This document shows, piece by piece, positions 1-5,613 of a stretch of 11,767 nucleotides of DNA (its first letter is position 1; every line of letters starts with the position of its first letter). Under the pieces are notes generated by a model. The model was not told the origin of the DNA. It saw only the letters and a program-made list of their open reading frames with translations, and searched no databases. The translations under genes were made by a program, and so were the position numbers. Source of the stretch: Oscillospiraceae bacterium (GTDB lineage: Bacteria; Bacillota_A; Clostridia; Oscillospirales; Oscillospiraceae); the NCBI GenBank assembly GCA_017550765.1, contig JAFZOC010000360.1, positions 1 through 11,767 of the forward strand, read 5' to 3'.

Positions 1-97
1 AACAGCAAAGATCTTCTATAGTTCCGTTGGCTTTAAGGAATTCAGCCGGATATATTTCGAAGAAGATGATGAATCATCTGCTGTGCTGAAACTGTAG
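1..97 (+). CDS. C-terminal tail of a probable GNAT-family N-acetyltransferase (5' partial)
   Basis: The frame beginning at base 2 is open to a TAG at 95-97 and encodes 31 residues. It contains the string FYSSVGFKEFSRIYF. An aromatic-x-x-x-GF-x-E segment followed by a beta strand with RIYF is typical of the last helix, loop and strand of GNAT acetyltransferases, which move an acetyl group from acetyl-CoA to an amine. The catalytic fold and acetyl-CoA site lie upstream of the window, so the substrate cannot be judged. The stretch is AT-rich (38 of 97 bases are G or C), unlike the GC-rich genes that follow, which may mark a boundary between blocks of different origin. The family call rests on one short motif and is moderate. 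Confidence 0.55.
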   Translation, partial: TAKIFYSSVGFKEFSRIYFEEDDESSAVLKL

Positions 98-241
98 CAT
101 GTCGATCTCTTTCGTCGAGGATGCGCAGTTGAGACGGTGGCGGCGCTGAGAAGGCCCTCTCCTTGAGGCGGCCTGCAGGAGCGACGCGGCGCGATGCGTC
201 ACGGAGCAGACGCTGCAGAGATGATGAAGAACGCCGCGACG

Positions 242-280
242 CCGGCCCTGCCCTGCGCGCGAGGCGCCGCAGGAGGCCGG
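242..280. other. GC-rich imperfect hairpin in the leader of the 328 gene
   Basis: The 98-327 gap contains no convincing gene. Its most visible structure is a two-part stem. CCGGCC at 242-247 pairs with GGCCGG at 275-280, and CCTGCG at 252-257 pairs with CGCAGG at 268-273, leaving a 10-base loop and a small asymmetric internal loop. No T-run follows, so it does not look like an intrinsic terminator. It could be a structured 5' leader or simply chance pairing in GC-rich DNA. Confidence 0.25.
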
Positions 281-327
281 GGACCTGATCTGTCAGACGG
301 CCGCGATAGTATGAGGGAGGTCACAGC

Positions 328-831
328 ATGTCTACATTGGAAGATAAGCTCGACAGGAAACTGCGCGACGAGGCGCAGCAGAAGCGCCTGCAGCAGCAGG
401 CGCAGCAGAGCAGAGAGGCGGCCCAGGCGCGGCTCCGGGAGGAGCACCGGGCCAAATTCTCTGCCGCCGTGACGGAGGCCGTGGGCGAGTTCCCCCGCCT
501 CGCCCGGAAGTACGGCACAGCGATCATCGAGATCGAGATCATCACAGCCGGCTTTCTGGGGCTCGGGAAAAGGCATCGGGAGTGGAAGAAGGTCTGGGCG
601 CTGCCTTCCGGGATCTTTCTGTCCCCCGGCGGCAGCTTCTATCGCTACGACCACTATGTGACCAGCACCTACGGCGCGAGGCCCGGCACGATCCATGAGG
701 AGCTCATCCGGGAAGAGGCGATCGGCCGCATCTGTGACGGCTGCAAGATGCCAGAAGGCTCTCAGAGCCCCCAGGCGGTCCGGGACTATGTCCAGGATCT
801 GTTCGTCGCCTGTCTGAGCAAGCACAAGTGA
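328..831 (+). CDS. Unknown protein with N-terminal coiled coil, 167 aa
   Basis: I do not recognise this family. The start is set by GGGAGG at 315-320, seven bases before the ATG. Residues 3-46 are highly charged and Gln/Ala/Arg-rich (for example QQKRLQQQAQQSREAAQ) and should form a long helix or coiled coil. Residues about 47-165 look like a compact domain with a hydrophobic strand (TAIIEIEIITAGFLGLG, about 64-80), an aromatic segment (SFYRYDHYV, 103-111) and a lone CDGC pair at 136-139. There is no signal peptide or membrane helix, so the protein is probably cytoplasmic. The coiled coil suggests self-association or a partner protein. The ADP-ribosylglycohydrolase gene follows after 65 bases. 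That the gene is real is well supported by start site, codon pattern and length; its function is not known. Confidence 0.75.
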   Translation: MSTLEDKLDRKLRDEAQQKRLQQQAQQSREAAQARLREEHRAKFSAAVTEAVGEFPRLARKYGTAIIEIEIITAGFLGLGKRHREWKKVWALPSGIFLSPGGSFYRYDHYVTSTYGARPGTIHEELIREEAIGRICDGCKMPEGSQSPQAVRDYVQDLFVACLSKHK

Positions 832-896
832 TCTAGCGTCGTAGGCCAACACTTGACCCGGGCCTTGAGACGACTACGAGAAACGGAGGAAGACCC

Positions 897-2159
897 ATGG
901 ATCCAGAACGCTATAACGCCCGGCTGCTGCCGGAGACCCGGGTGCTGTTCCGCATCAGGGGCACGCCCGACTGCCTCATGACCAACGATACCGGACCGCA
1001 GCTCCAGCTGCTGCGGGTCTTCTGCGCGGACCTGAATGGGAAGGTCTCCATGGAGGGCTATCTCCTGGGCTCGATCTTCGCCCAGGATCCCGAACTGATC
1101 CCGGATCTGGAAGAAGTGGACCGCCCCTTCGGCGAGCTGGCCCTGGACTATTTCCGGCGGGACCCGGCGGTGGACGGTCTGCTGGGCCTGGCCGTGGGCG
1201 ACGCCTTCGGGGTCCCCTACGAGTTCTTGAGCCGGCGGGAGATCGCCCTGCTCCCGCTGGGAGAGATGCTGGGCTGCGAGGACGCCCTGCCCTTCGCCTC
1301 CCGCTGGGGGAGCCTGATCCCCCGGGGCGCCTGGAGCGACGACACATCCATGACCGTCGCCGCCATGTCCTCCGTCGTCCAGAAGCAGGGCCAGATCGAC
1401 TATGACGATATCATGCGCCAGTTCCTGCTCTGGTGTGACAAGGGGCTCTACTGCTCCATCGACCAGCCCTTCGGCCTGGGCAGGACCGTTGGCGACGCCC
1501 TCCGCCGCTACCGCTACGGGAAGCCCGCGCTCCGCTGCGGCGGCGTCGGGGTCCGCGACAACGGCAACGGCGCGCTCATGCGGATCTTCCCCTTCTCGAT
1601 CTGGTGCGTCCTCCGGGATCTCGACGACACGGAGACGCTGGCGGTCGTCCGGCAGGGCGCGCAGCTGACCCACGGCCACGAGATCGCGGCGCTGAGCTGT
1701 TACCTCTATACGCTCTTCCTGCGCGAGTGCCTCCGGACCCGCTCGCCGCAGCTGGCCTACGGCTATGTGTTCGCCCCCTTCCGCGAACGGTCCGTCCCCT
1801 ACGCCGCGTCCTTCTCCCCCGAGGCCATCGAGGCTCACAGCGTCTTCCGCGAGCACGACCTGCGGGAAACGTTCGACACCTCCCGCATCCGGGAGAGCGG
1901 CTATGTGGTGGACAGCCTCGTCGCGGCGGTCTACAGTCTCCTGCACAGCGAGAGCTACGAGGGCGCGGTCAAGGCCGCCGTGCGCCTGGGATACGACACG
2001 GACACCAACGCCGCGATCGTCGGCTCGATCGCCGGGGCGATGTACGGGCGGGAACAGATCCCGGCGCGCTGGCTCCAGGCTCTGCGCAGGCGGGAAGATC
2101 TGATCCGCCTCGGAGAGCGCTTCTCCCGTTGCGTCCGCACGGCGCCCGTCGCCCCCTAG
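897..2159 (+). CDS. ADP-ribosylglycohydrolase (ARH/DraG family) with a novel N-terminal extension
   Basis: The ARH/DraG family cleaves ADP-ribose from proteins, nucleic acids or small ADP-ribosyl compounds, using two Mg or Mn ions. Residues about 92-408 form the all-helical catalytic domain. Visible motifs are GLLGLAVGDAFG (94-105), GAWSDDTSM (144-152, metal-binding DDT), DNGNGALMRI (221-230), THGHEIA (258-264) and GYDTDTNAAIVGSIAGA (365-381, second metal-binding DTDT). In the last motif the common GGDTDT is GYDTDT. All expected metal-ligand acids appear present, so activity is plausible. Residues 1-91 are extra compared with a minimal family member and match no domain I recognise; they could bind substrate or a partner. 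The ATG follows GGAGGA at 885-890. There is no signal peptide, so it is cytoplasmic. No ADP-ribosyltransferase is visible nearby, so the substrate is unknown. Confidence 0.9.
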   Translation: MDPERYNARLLPETRVLFRIRGTPDCLMTNDTGPQLQLLRVFCADLNGKVSMEGYLLGSIFAQDPELIPDLEEVDRPFGELALDYFRRDPAVDGLLGLAVGDAFGVPYEFLSRREIALLPLGEMLGCEDALPFASRWGSLIPRGAWSDDTSMTVAAMSSVVQKQGQIDYDDIMRQFLLWCDKGLYCSIDQPFGLGRTVGDALRRYRYGKPALRCGGVGVRDNGNGALMRIFPFSIWCVLRDLDDTETLAVVRQGAQLTHGHEIAALSCYLYTLFLRECLRTRSPQLAYGYVFAPFRERSVPYAASFSPEAIEAHSVFREHDLRETFDTSRIRESGYVVDSLVAAVYSLLHSESYEGAVKAAVRLGYDTDTNAAIVGSIAGAMYGREQIPARWLQALRRREDLIRLGERFSRCVRTAPVAP

Positions 2160-2199
2160 TCCATGTCCGAGACGACGGACGGGCGTGACATCAGGAGAT

Positions 2200-2205
2200 G
2201 GGAGG
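2200..2205 (+). promoter_or_regulatory. Ribosome-binding site deciding the start at 2211
   Basis: GGGAGG lies five bases before the ATG at 2211. An in-frame ATG at 2163 would add 16 residues but has no comparable site and nearly abuts the stop of the preceding gene, so 2211 is preferred. Confidence 0.75.
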
Positions 2206-2210
2206 ATACT

Positions 2211-3326
2211 ATGAAAAAGACACTGTTCCAGCTGATCGAGCTCTGCGATGTGGATGGGCTGGCGCGTGCCGCCGGCTCTTTTGAGGAGCTGGTCCCGCAG
2301 ATCCGGCAGGCACTGGCCGCGTGTAAAGAGCGTCTGGCGGCCCCGGAGCTGCACTATGTCACAGACTCTCCCTCGACCCTGTACAGCCCCGACCCCGCAG
2401 AGCTTGCCTGGACCTTCCTGCTGCAGCATCCGACGCATCCTTTCGTCACCCGTCTGCGTCCGCAGGAGAGGGCGCTTTTGGAGACGGCCGTGAGCCTCGA
2501 CCCGAATGACTATAGCAAAGATGGCCGCTTAGAATACGTACGCATCAGCCAGGCGCTGGGCCAGTCCCGGATGGCAGACATCCTTGCAAGATATTGGTCG
2601 GCGCGGCTCCTCTACCGCGACCAGATAGGGAGAGAGCTGGACTTCGAGCGCATCTTCTGCAAATGCAGGAGCGCAGACGATGCAGCCCGGCTCTATCAGA
2701 TCTATGCTCTGTGCTCCCCGGAGGAGGCGCGCGAAGCGATCCAAGACCATCTGGTCCGCTCTTCGCCCGCGCTCGCCGCCCTGTATCCCGGCGTACCGCT
2801 GGATCTGCGCAGAGGCGAGACGGTCGCCCGCTACCGGCTCTTCTTCGGTCCAGACAGGGAGCTCTCCTCCCGGGACGCCGGCTGGGACGCGATCCCCCAT
2901 CCCTTCTTCCGCGCTCACAGCCCATGTCCTGGGCGCTCCGCCGAGCTCTTCTTCCAGCATCTGTCCAAGGGCTTCTCCCGCGAAGTCCTGCTGTCCAGCG
3001 TCTTTGGCCATGCGGACGGCAGCATCGAGTATGCGAGCCGCCTTGTAGATGGCCGGGAGACAGAGGACGCGCTCTCCTTCTCATGGGCCGAACACTATTC
3101 CTATCACGACGGTGGCGGCGGCAGCAGCGAGAGCTGGAGCCTCCGCGCGCTCAAAGCCCAGGACTCGGAGAACGGCGTGTCCTCCGCGGAGCGTCCGGCA
3201 TCAGGAGCCGATGTGGAAAAGGCCCTCCCCAGAGATCGGGATGGGGACGATACATGGTCCGTCCTGGCGCCCTATGAGACAGAGGGCGTCTTCCTCCTTC
3301 ACACCGAGAGCGAGAGCTGGCACTGA
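2211..3326 (+). CDS. Unknown protein, 371 aa (intact relative of the fragment at 4366-4444)
   Basis: I cannot assign a family. From the ATG at 2211 the protein begins MKKTLFQLIELCDVDGLARA, with no signal peptide or membrane helix. Residues 1-45 and about 60-190 look mainly helical and acidic. A middle part (about 195-275) is richer in aromatic residues, and a low-complexity stretch HDGGGGSSESW sits at 299-309. The last 60 residues are polar and probably flexible, ending in VFLLHTESESWH. Cys150 and Cys152 form a CKC pair. The stop is 29 bases from the next start, so co-transcription with the exported membrane protein is likely. The first 26 codons or so recur as a degenerate copy downstream of that neighbour (4366-4444), which means this family has been duplicated locally. 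The gene is convincing; its role is unknown. Confidence 0.75.
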   Translation: MKKTLFQLIELCDVDGLARAAGSFEELVPQIRQALAACKERLAAPELHYVTDSPSTLYSPDPAELAWTFLLQHPTHPFVTRLRPQERALLETAVSLDPNDYSKDGRLEYVRISQALGQSRMADILARYWSARLLYRDQIGRELDFERIFCKCRSADDAARLYQIYALCSPEEAREAIQDHLVRSSPALAALYPGVPLDLRRGETVARYRLFFGPDRELSSRDAGWDAIPHPFFRAHSPCPGRSAELFFQHLSKGFSREVLLSSVFGHADGSIEYASRLVDGRETEDALSFSWAEHYSYHDGGGGSSESWSLRALKAQDSENGVSSAERPASGADVEKALPRDRDGDDTWSVLAPYETEGVFLLHTESESWH

Positions 3327-3355
3327 TCTTCGATCCAGATCTGGGAGGTCATACG

Positions 3356-4291
3356 ATGAAACGACACCTGAGAACGATCCTGTGCTTCTTCCTTTTCGCG
3401 CTGTTCGTTTGCGCTTCATGGCCGGTCGCCGCCAGTGCGGACACCGGACCCAAGCCCTCCGTTCACGTCAGTTTTGAGAACATGGGCGAAGAACTGTGCT
3501 ATGGGACCCTGCTCTCGAAAGCGAGTTCTACCGGGCCGTATTCCGTCTGGGACGGCAGCGAAGAGCACGCCTACCGCTCCCGTTCAGATCTTTCTGACGA
3601 CATGTGGTCCGAAGAGATCTGGTACGCATTCGCCGGATATGAAGACGCTGACGGATATCACTATCTGGAAGGGACGATCTGGCGAGTAGACCAGACGAAA
3701 GCGTACGATTGGACCTATTACCCGCCACACAGCTTCAAGATCCTTCTCTACTACCCTCAGACCGCGCGTTTCGTGGTCAGCGGGATCTGCGAGAGATACG
3801 CTTTCGATTCGTATTATACTGTCGATCTGGCCCAGGCCGACGCTGTTTCGTCCGGTCAGGGGACCGATCGCCCCGTTGGCGTGGTCCTCCAGGCCCGCAG
3901 ATCCTACCCGTGGCAGCAGGAGACGATCTCTCTGGTCGCGCGCATCCTGATCACGATCGCCATCGAGATGGGCATCGCGCTCCTGTTCGGCTTTCGCAGC
4001 AAGAAAGAGCTCCTGCTCCTCATCATCGTGAACGCCATCACCCAGATCGCGTTGAACGTTCTTCTCAACATCATCCACTTCAGGAGCGGCCAGCTCGCCT
4101 TCCTGTTTGGCTATTTCGGCCTCGAGTTCTTGGTATTCGTCCTCGAAGCCGCGATCTACGCCGTGTTCCTGAAGAAGCTCTCCGATCGCGCACGCTCGAC
4201 CGGGACCTATCTCCTCTACGCGCTCGTGGCGAACGTCGCTTCTTTCTTTGTCGGTCTGATGATCGCGGTCGTTCTGCCCGGGATCTTTTGA
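3356..4291 (+). CDS. Exported/membrane protein of unknown function: signal peptide, extracytoplasmic domain, four TM helices
   Basis: Translation starts at the ATG after GGGAGG (3343-3348). Residues 1-28 are a signal peptide: a basic KRH start, the hydrophobic core ILCFFLFALFVCA, and probable cleavage after ASA before DTGPKPS. Residues about 29-190 form an aromatic-rich extracytoplasmic domain with motifs such as ENMGEELCYGTLLSK (41-55) and YYPPHSFKILLYYPQTARFVVSG (from 121). Four hydrophobic helices follow at about 193-213, 217-240, 247-272 and 286-308, and the protein ends LPGIF. It resembles a conserved hypothetical family I associate with gut Firmicutes, from memory and without a confirmed domain name. 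Without known catalytic motifs, roles such as sensing or envelope maintenance are guesses. The gene is somewhat less GC-rich than its neighbours. It lies between the 371-residue unknown gene and a broken copy of that gene's start. Confidence 0.82.
   Translation: MKRHLRTILCFFLFALFVCASWPVAASADTGPKPSVHVSFENMGEELCYGTLLSKASSTGPYSVWDGSEEHAYRSRSDLSDDMWSEEIWYAFAGYEDADGYHYLEGTIWRVDQTKAYDWTYYPPHSFKILLYYPQTARFVVSGICERYAFDSYYTVDLAQADAVSSGQGTDRPVGVVLQARRSYPWQQETISLVARILITIAIEMGIALLFGFRSKKELLLLIIVNAITQIALNVLLNIIHFRSGQLAFLFGYFGLEFLVFVLEAAIYAVFLKKLSDRARSTGTYLLYALVANVASFFVGLMIAVVLPGIF
4281..4291. repeat. 11-bp direct repeat, copy 1 (at the stop codon of the 3356 gene)
   Basis: GGATCTTTTGA at the very end of the exported membrane protein gene is repeated exactly at 4359-4369, 78 bases downstream. 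The second copy sits exactly where homology to the 2211 gene begins. Confidence 0.5.
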
Positions 4292-4358
4292 GGCTGGCTG
4301 ACGCATCGTTCCCGGGCGCGCTCCTTCCTCTGGCCCACAGGGCAGGACCTGCTCAGGC

Positions 4359-4369
4359 GGATCTTTTGA
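4359..4369. repeat. 11-bp direct repeat, copy 2 (left edge of the gene fragment)
   Basis: This is the exact second copy of GGATCTTTTGA. Its last bases overlap the first codons of the gene fragment, so it may mark the junction of a deletion or short-homology recombination. Confidence 0.5.
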
Positions 4370-4444
4370 AAATGACAGTGTTCCCGCCGATCGAGCTCTG
4401 CGATGTGGGCGGGCTGGCGCATGTCGCCGGCTCTTTTGAGGAGC
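4366..4444 (+). pseudogene. Decayed 5' fragment of a paralogue of the 2211-3326 gene
   Basis: Bases 4374-4444 align without gaps to 2219-2289 with, by my count, 7 mismatches in 71. The frame is kept: IELCDVGGLAHVAGSFEE here against IELCDVDGLARAAGSFEE in the intact protein. The original ATG corresponds to a TTG at 4366, and no ribosome site precedes it. Homology stops abruptly after the codons for SFEE. The frame then runs through unrelated sequence to a TGA at 4513-4515. I read this as the remnant of a duplicated gene whose start was damaged and whose body was lost. A short TTG-started peptide of about 49 residues is formally possible but unlikely. Confidence 0.7.
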
Positions 4445-4480
4445 GGGATCGCTGCCCCGATATCCAAACGCCTGAAAACT

Positions 4481-4498
4481 GTTCGTCCACAGACGAAC
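4481..4498. other. Perfect 7-bp hairpin ahead of the 4534 gene
   Basis: GTTCGTC at 4481-4487 and GACGAAC at 4492-4498 form a perfect stem around the tetraloop CACA. No T-run follows, so it is not a canonical terminator. It lies about 24 bases before the ribosome site of the next gene and could be a leader structure. Chance cannot be excluded. Confidence 0.35.
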
Positions 4499-4533
4499 GC
4501 GACAGAACTGACTGATAATTTGGAGGTGCTCAC

Positions 4534-5151
4534 ATGATCCGGAAGTATACCTTTTTTGACGGCGGGACCCTATCCTTCGACGACGAGAAGAGCGTCGCGG
4601 AGCTGATCCGCTATGCCTTCGACTGCTTCGGCTACTATGAGCCGGCCGGGATGGAGATCGTGACGCTGTTCCAAGCCTACCACCCACAGACGTCTACCGG
4701 CTGGTTCACCACAGACACGAGCCGCAAGTGCTCGGAGGAGATCCTGAACCCGGACATTCTCTGCTTCGCCTACTACCTGCCTGGGATCTTCTACTTCGCG
4801 GAGGGCGGCTGGGGCCATCACATGCTCGAGCTGGGGAACCACCCTGATATCCCGGACCCTGTGTCCCTGCCGATCAAGATCGAAGGGAAGTTCGAAGATG
4901 TCGTGATCAACGGCAACTACAGTTTCCGGGACATCATCCGCTACCTGTCACGGACAGGCTATGCGCCGGCGGATCATCCGCAGGTGAAGGTATGCCCGGT
5001 CGGCGGCGCGATCCCCTACTGTTTGCCCCTGTCCGATCGGCTCCTGGATCTGAGACTGACCGGATCCGTGCCCGCGATTGAAGCGTACACCGAGCGCGTC
5101 GACCCGAGATACAAGAGCGAGCGCGACCGGGTACAGTTCGAGATCTGCTGA
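4534..5151 (+). CDS. Unknown cytoplasmic protein, 205 aa
   Basis: The ATG follows a very strong GGAGGTG at 4522-4528. There is no signal peptide or membrane helix. The protein is rich in aromatic residues and glycine in its centre: CFAYYLPGIFYFAEGGWGHH spans residues 77-96, followed by MLELGNHPDIPDPVSLPI and a strand-rich part containing EDVVINGNYSFRDIIRYL (121-138). The His pair HH (95-96) and H103 near acidic residues could bind a metal, but no established motif is recognised. The EGGWGHHMLELGNHP signature looks conserved-family-like, and I have only an uncertain memory of similar hypothetical proteins in gut Firmicutes. A 242-base spacer separates it from the upstream gene, so it may begin a new transcription unit. 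The gene call is solid; the function is unknown. Confidence 0.75.
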   Translation: MIRKYTFFDGGTLSFDDEKSVAELIRYAFDCFGYYEPAGMEIVTLFQAYHPQTSTGWFTTDTSRKCSEEILNPDILCFAYYLPGIFYFAEGGWGHHMLELGNHPDIPDPVSLPIKIEGKFEDVVINGNYSFRDIIRYLSRTGYAPADHPQVKVCPVGGAIPYCLPLSDRLLDLRLTGSVPAIEAYTERVDPRYKSERDRVQFEIC

Positions 5152-5241
5152 CCGCCGGGGCGAGCATCCCCACAGGCATAGCGCCCGCAAGGGACGAAGC
5201 GAGCAAGATGACACGTCGGATGACGAAAGGAGCGTACCGTT

Positions 5242-5544
5242 ATGCACACCAAGATCCTCGCCGTTCGGCCTGTCTCCCGGAACTATCTGCCGAGATATGA
5301 AGTCAGCGTGGTCCAGTCTTTCGAGGAAGCGAAGGACATGATCATAGCAGCGGAAGGGTCCGGCTCTCCATACGACGATCTGGCCCTTCCCGTGGACGAC
5401 GAACCGGCGTTCATGGAGTTCTTCGCGTGGATGGACAAGACCGGCAGACGATATCCCTTCTCGGTCCATGGTCAGCGCAGCGCCCTGCAGTTCATCCGCA
5501 TCCGGGACCTGGCGCGGAGCTGCGGCTTCCACTTCACCGACTGA
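5242..5544 (+). CDS. Small degenerate receiver-like protein (cREC / cyclic-phosphate-processing receiver type), 100 aa
   Basis: Length and layout fit the small stand-alone receiver-like cREC domain, whose usual pattern is LDDxRP near the N-terminus, a SxxEA helix, an LDHDxG strand end, a W-L/M-E helix, and YP-x-x-HSxNP near the end. Here I see ILAVRP (5-10), VVQSFEEAKDMI (23-34), YDDLALPVDDEP (44-55), FFAWMDKTGRRYPFSVHGQ (60-78) and RDLARSCGFHF (88-98). The framework matches, but the two N-terminal Asp are Leu and Ala, LDHD is replaced by LALP, and HSxNP becomes HGQ. The usual acidic site is therefore largely gone. In intact members this fold is predicted to act on cyclic phosphates, by published comparative genomics as I recall it. 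This copy may be a binding or regulatory relic. The start follows AAAGGAG (5226-5232). It lies 69 bases ahead of the phosphoesterase gene. The family call is moderate. Confidence 0.6.
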   Translation: MHTKILAVRPVSRNYLPRYEVSVVQSFEEAKDMIIAAEGSGSPYDDLALPVDDEPAFMEFFAWMDKTGRRYPFSVHGQRSALQFIRIRDLARSCGFHFTD

Positions 5545-5577
5545 TCCATCCCACTCCCGGGAGGGAGCCCCCTTCCT

Positions 5578-5593
5578 GCCCGCCGGGACGGGC
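5578..5593. other. Short GC hairpin between the 5242 and 5614 genes
   Basis: GCCCG at 5578-5582 pairs with CGGGC at 5589-5593 over a six-base loop, just downstream of a CTCCCGGGAG palindrome at 5554-5563. Neither is followed by a T-run, so termination is doubtful. They could slow read-through or stabilise the transcript end. Confidence 0.25.
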
Positions 5594-5613
5594 GCATCAC
5601 AAAGGAGGATACG

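Noticed and set aside
194..472. Plus-strand frame of 92 codons overlapping the start of the 328 gene
   Set aside because: No ribosome site precedes it, its composition is that of an off-frame reading, and the 328 gene has a strong start.
853..880. TTGACC and TACGAG as a possible promoter before the glycohydrolase
   Set aside because: The -10 matches only about three of six positions and the spacing is 16; this is too weak to call in GC-rich DNA.
786..2438. Long minus-strand open frame of 550 codons opposite the glycohydrolase
   Set aside because: It is a by-product of high GC at third positions. Its translation is Asp/Gly/Arg/Gln-rich with no motif, and the plus strand encodes a clear ADP-ribosylglycohydrolase.
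4514..4519. GATAAT resembling a -10 promoter element before the 4534 gene
   Set aside because: It lies only three bases from the ribosome site, so a transcript starting from it would lack a usable leader, and no -35 is present at the right distance.
3584..4687. Minus-strand open frame spanning the 3356 gene and the spacer
   Set aside because: It crosses a real signal-peptide/membrane-protein gene and the gene fragment, and its product is an Arg/Ser/Glu-rich shadow.
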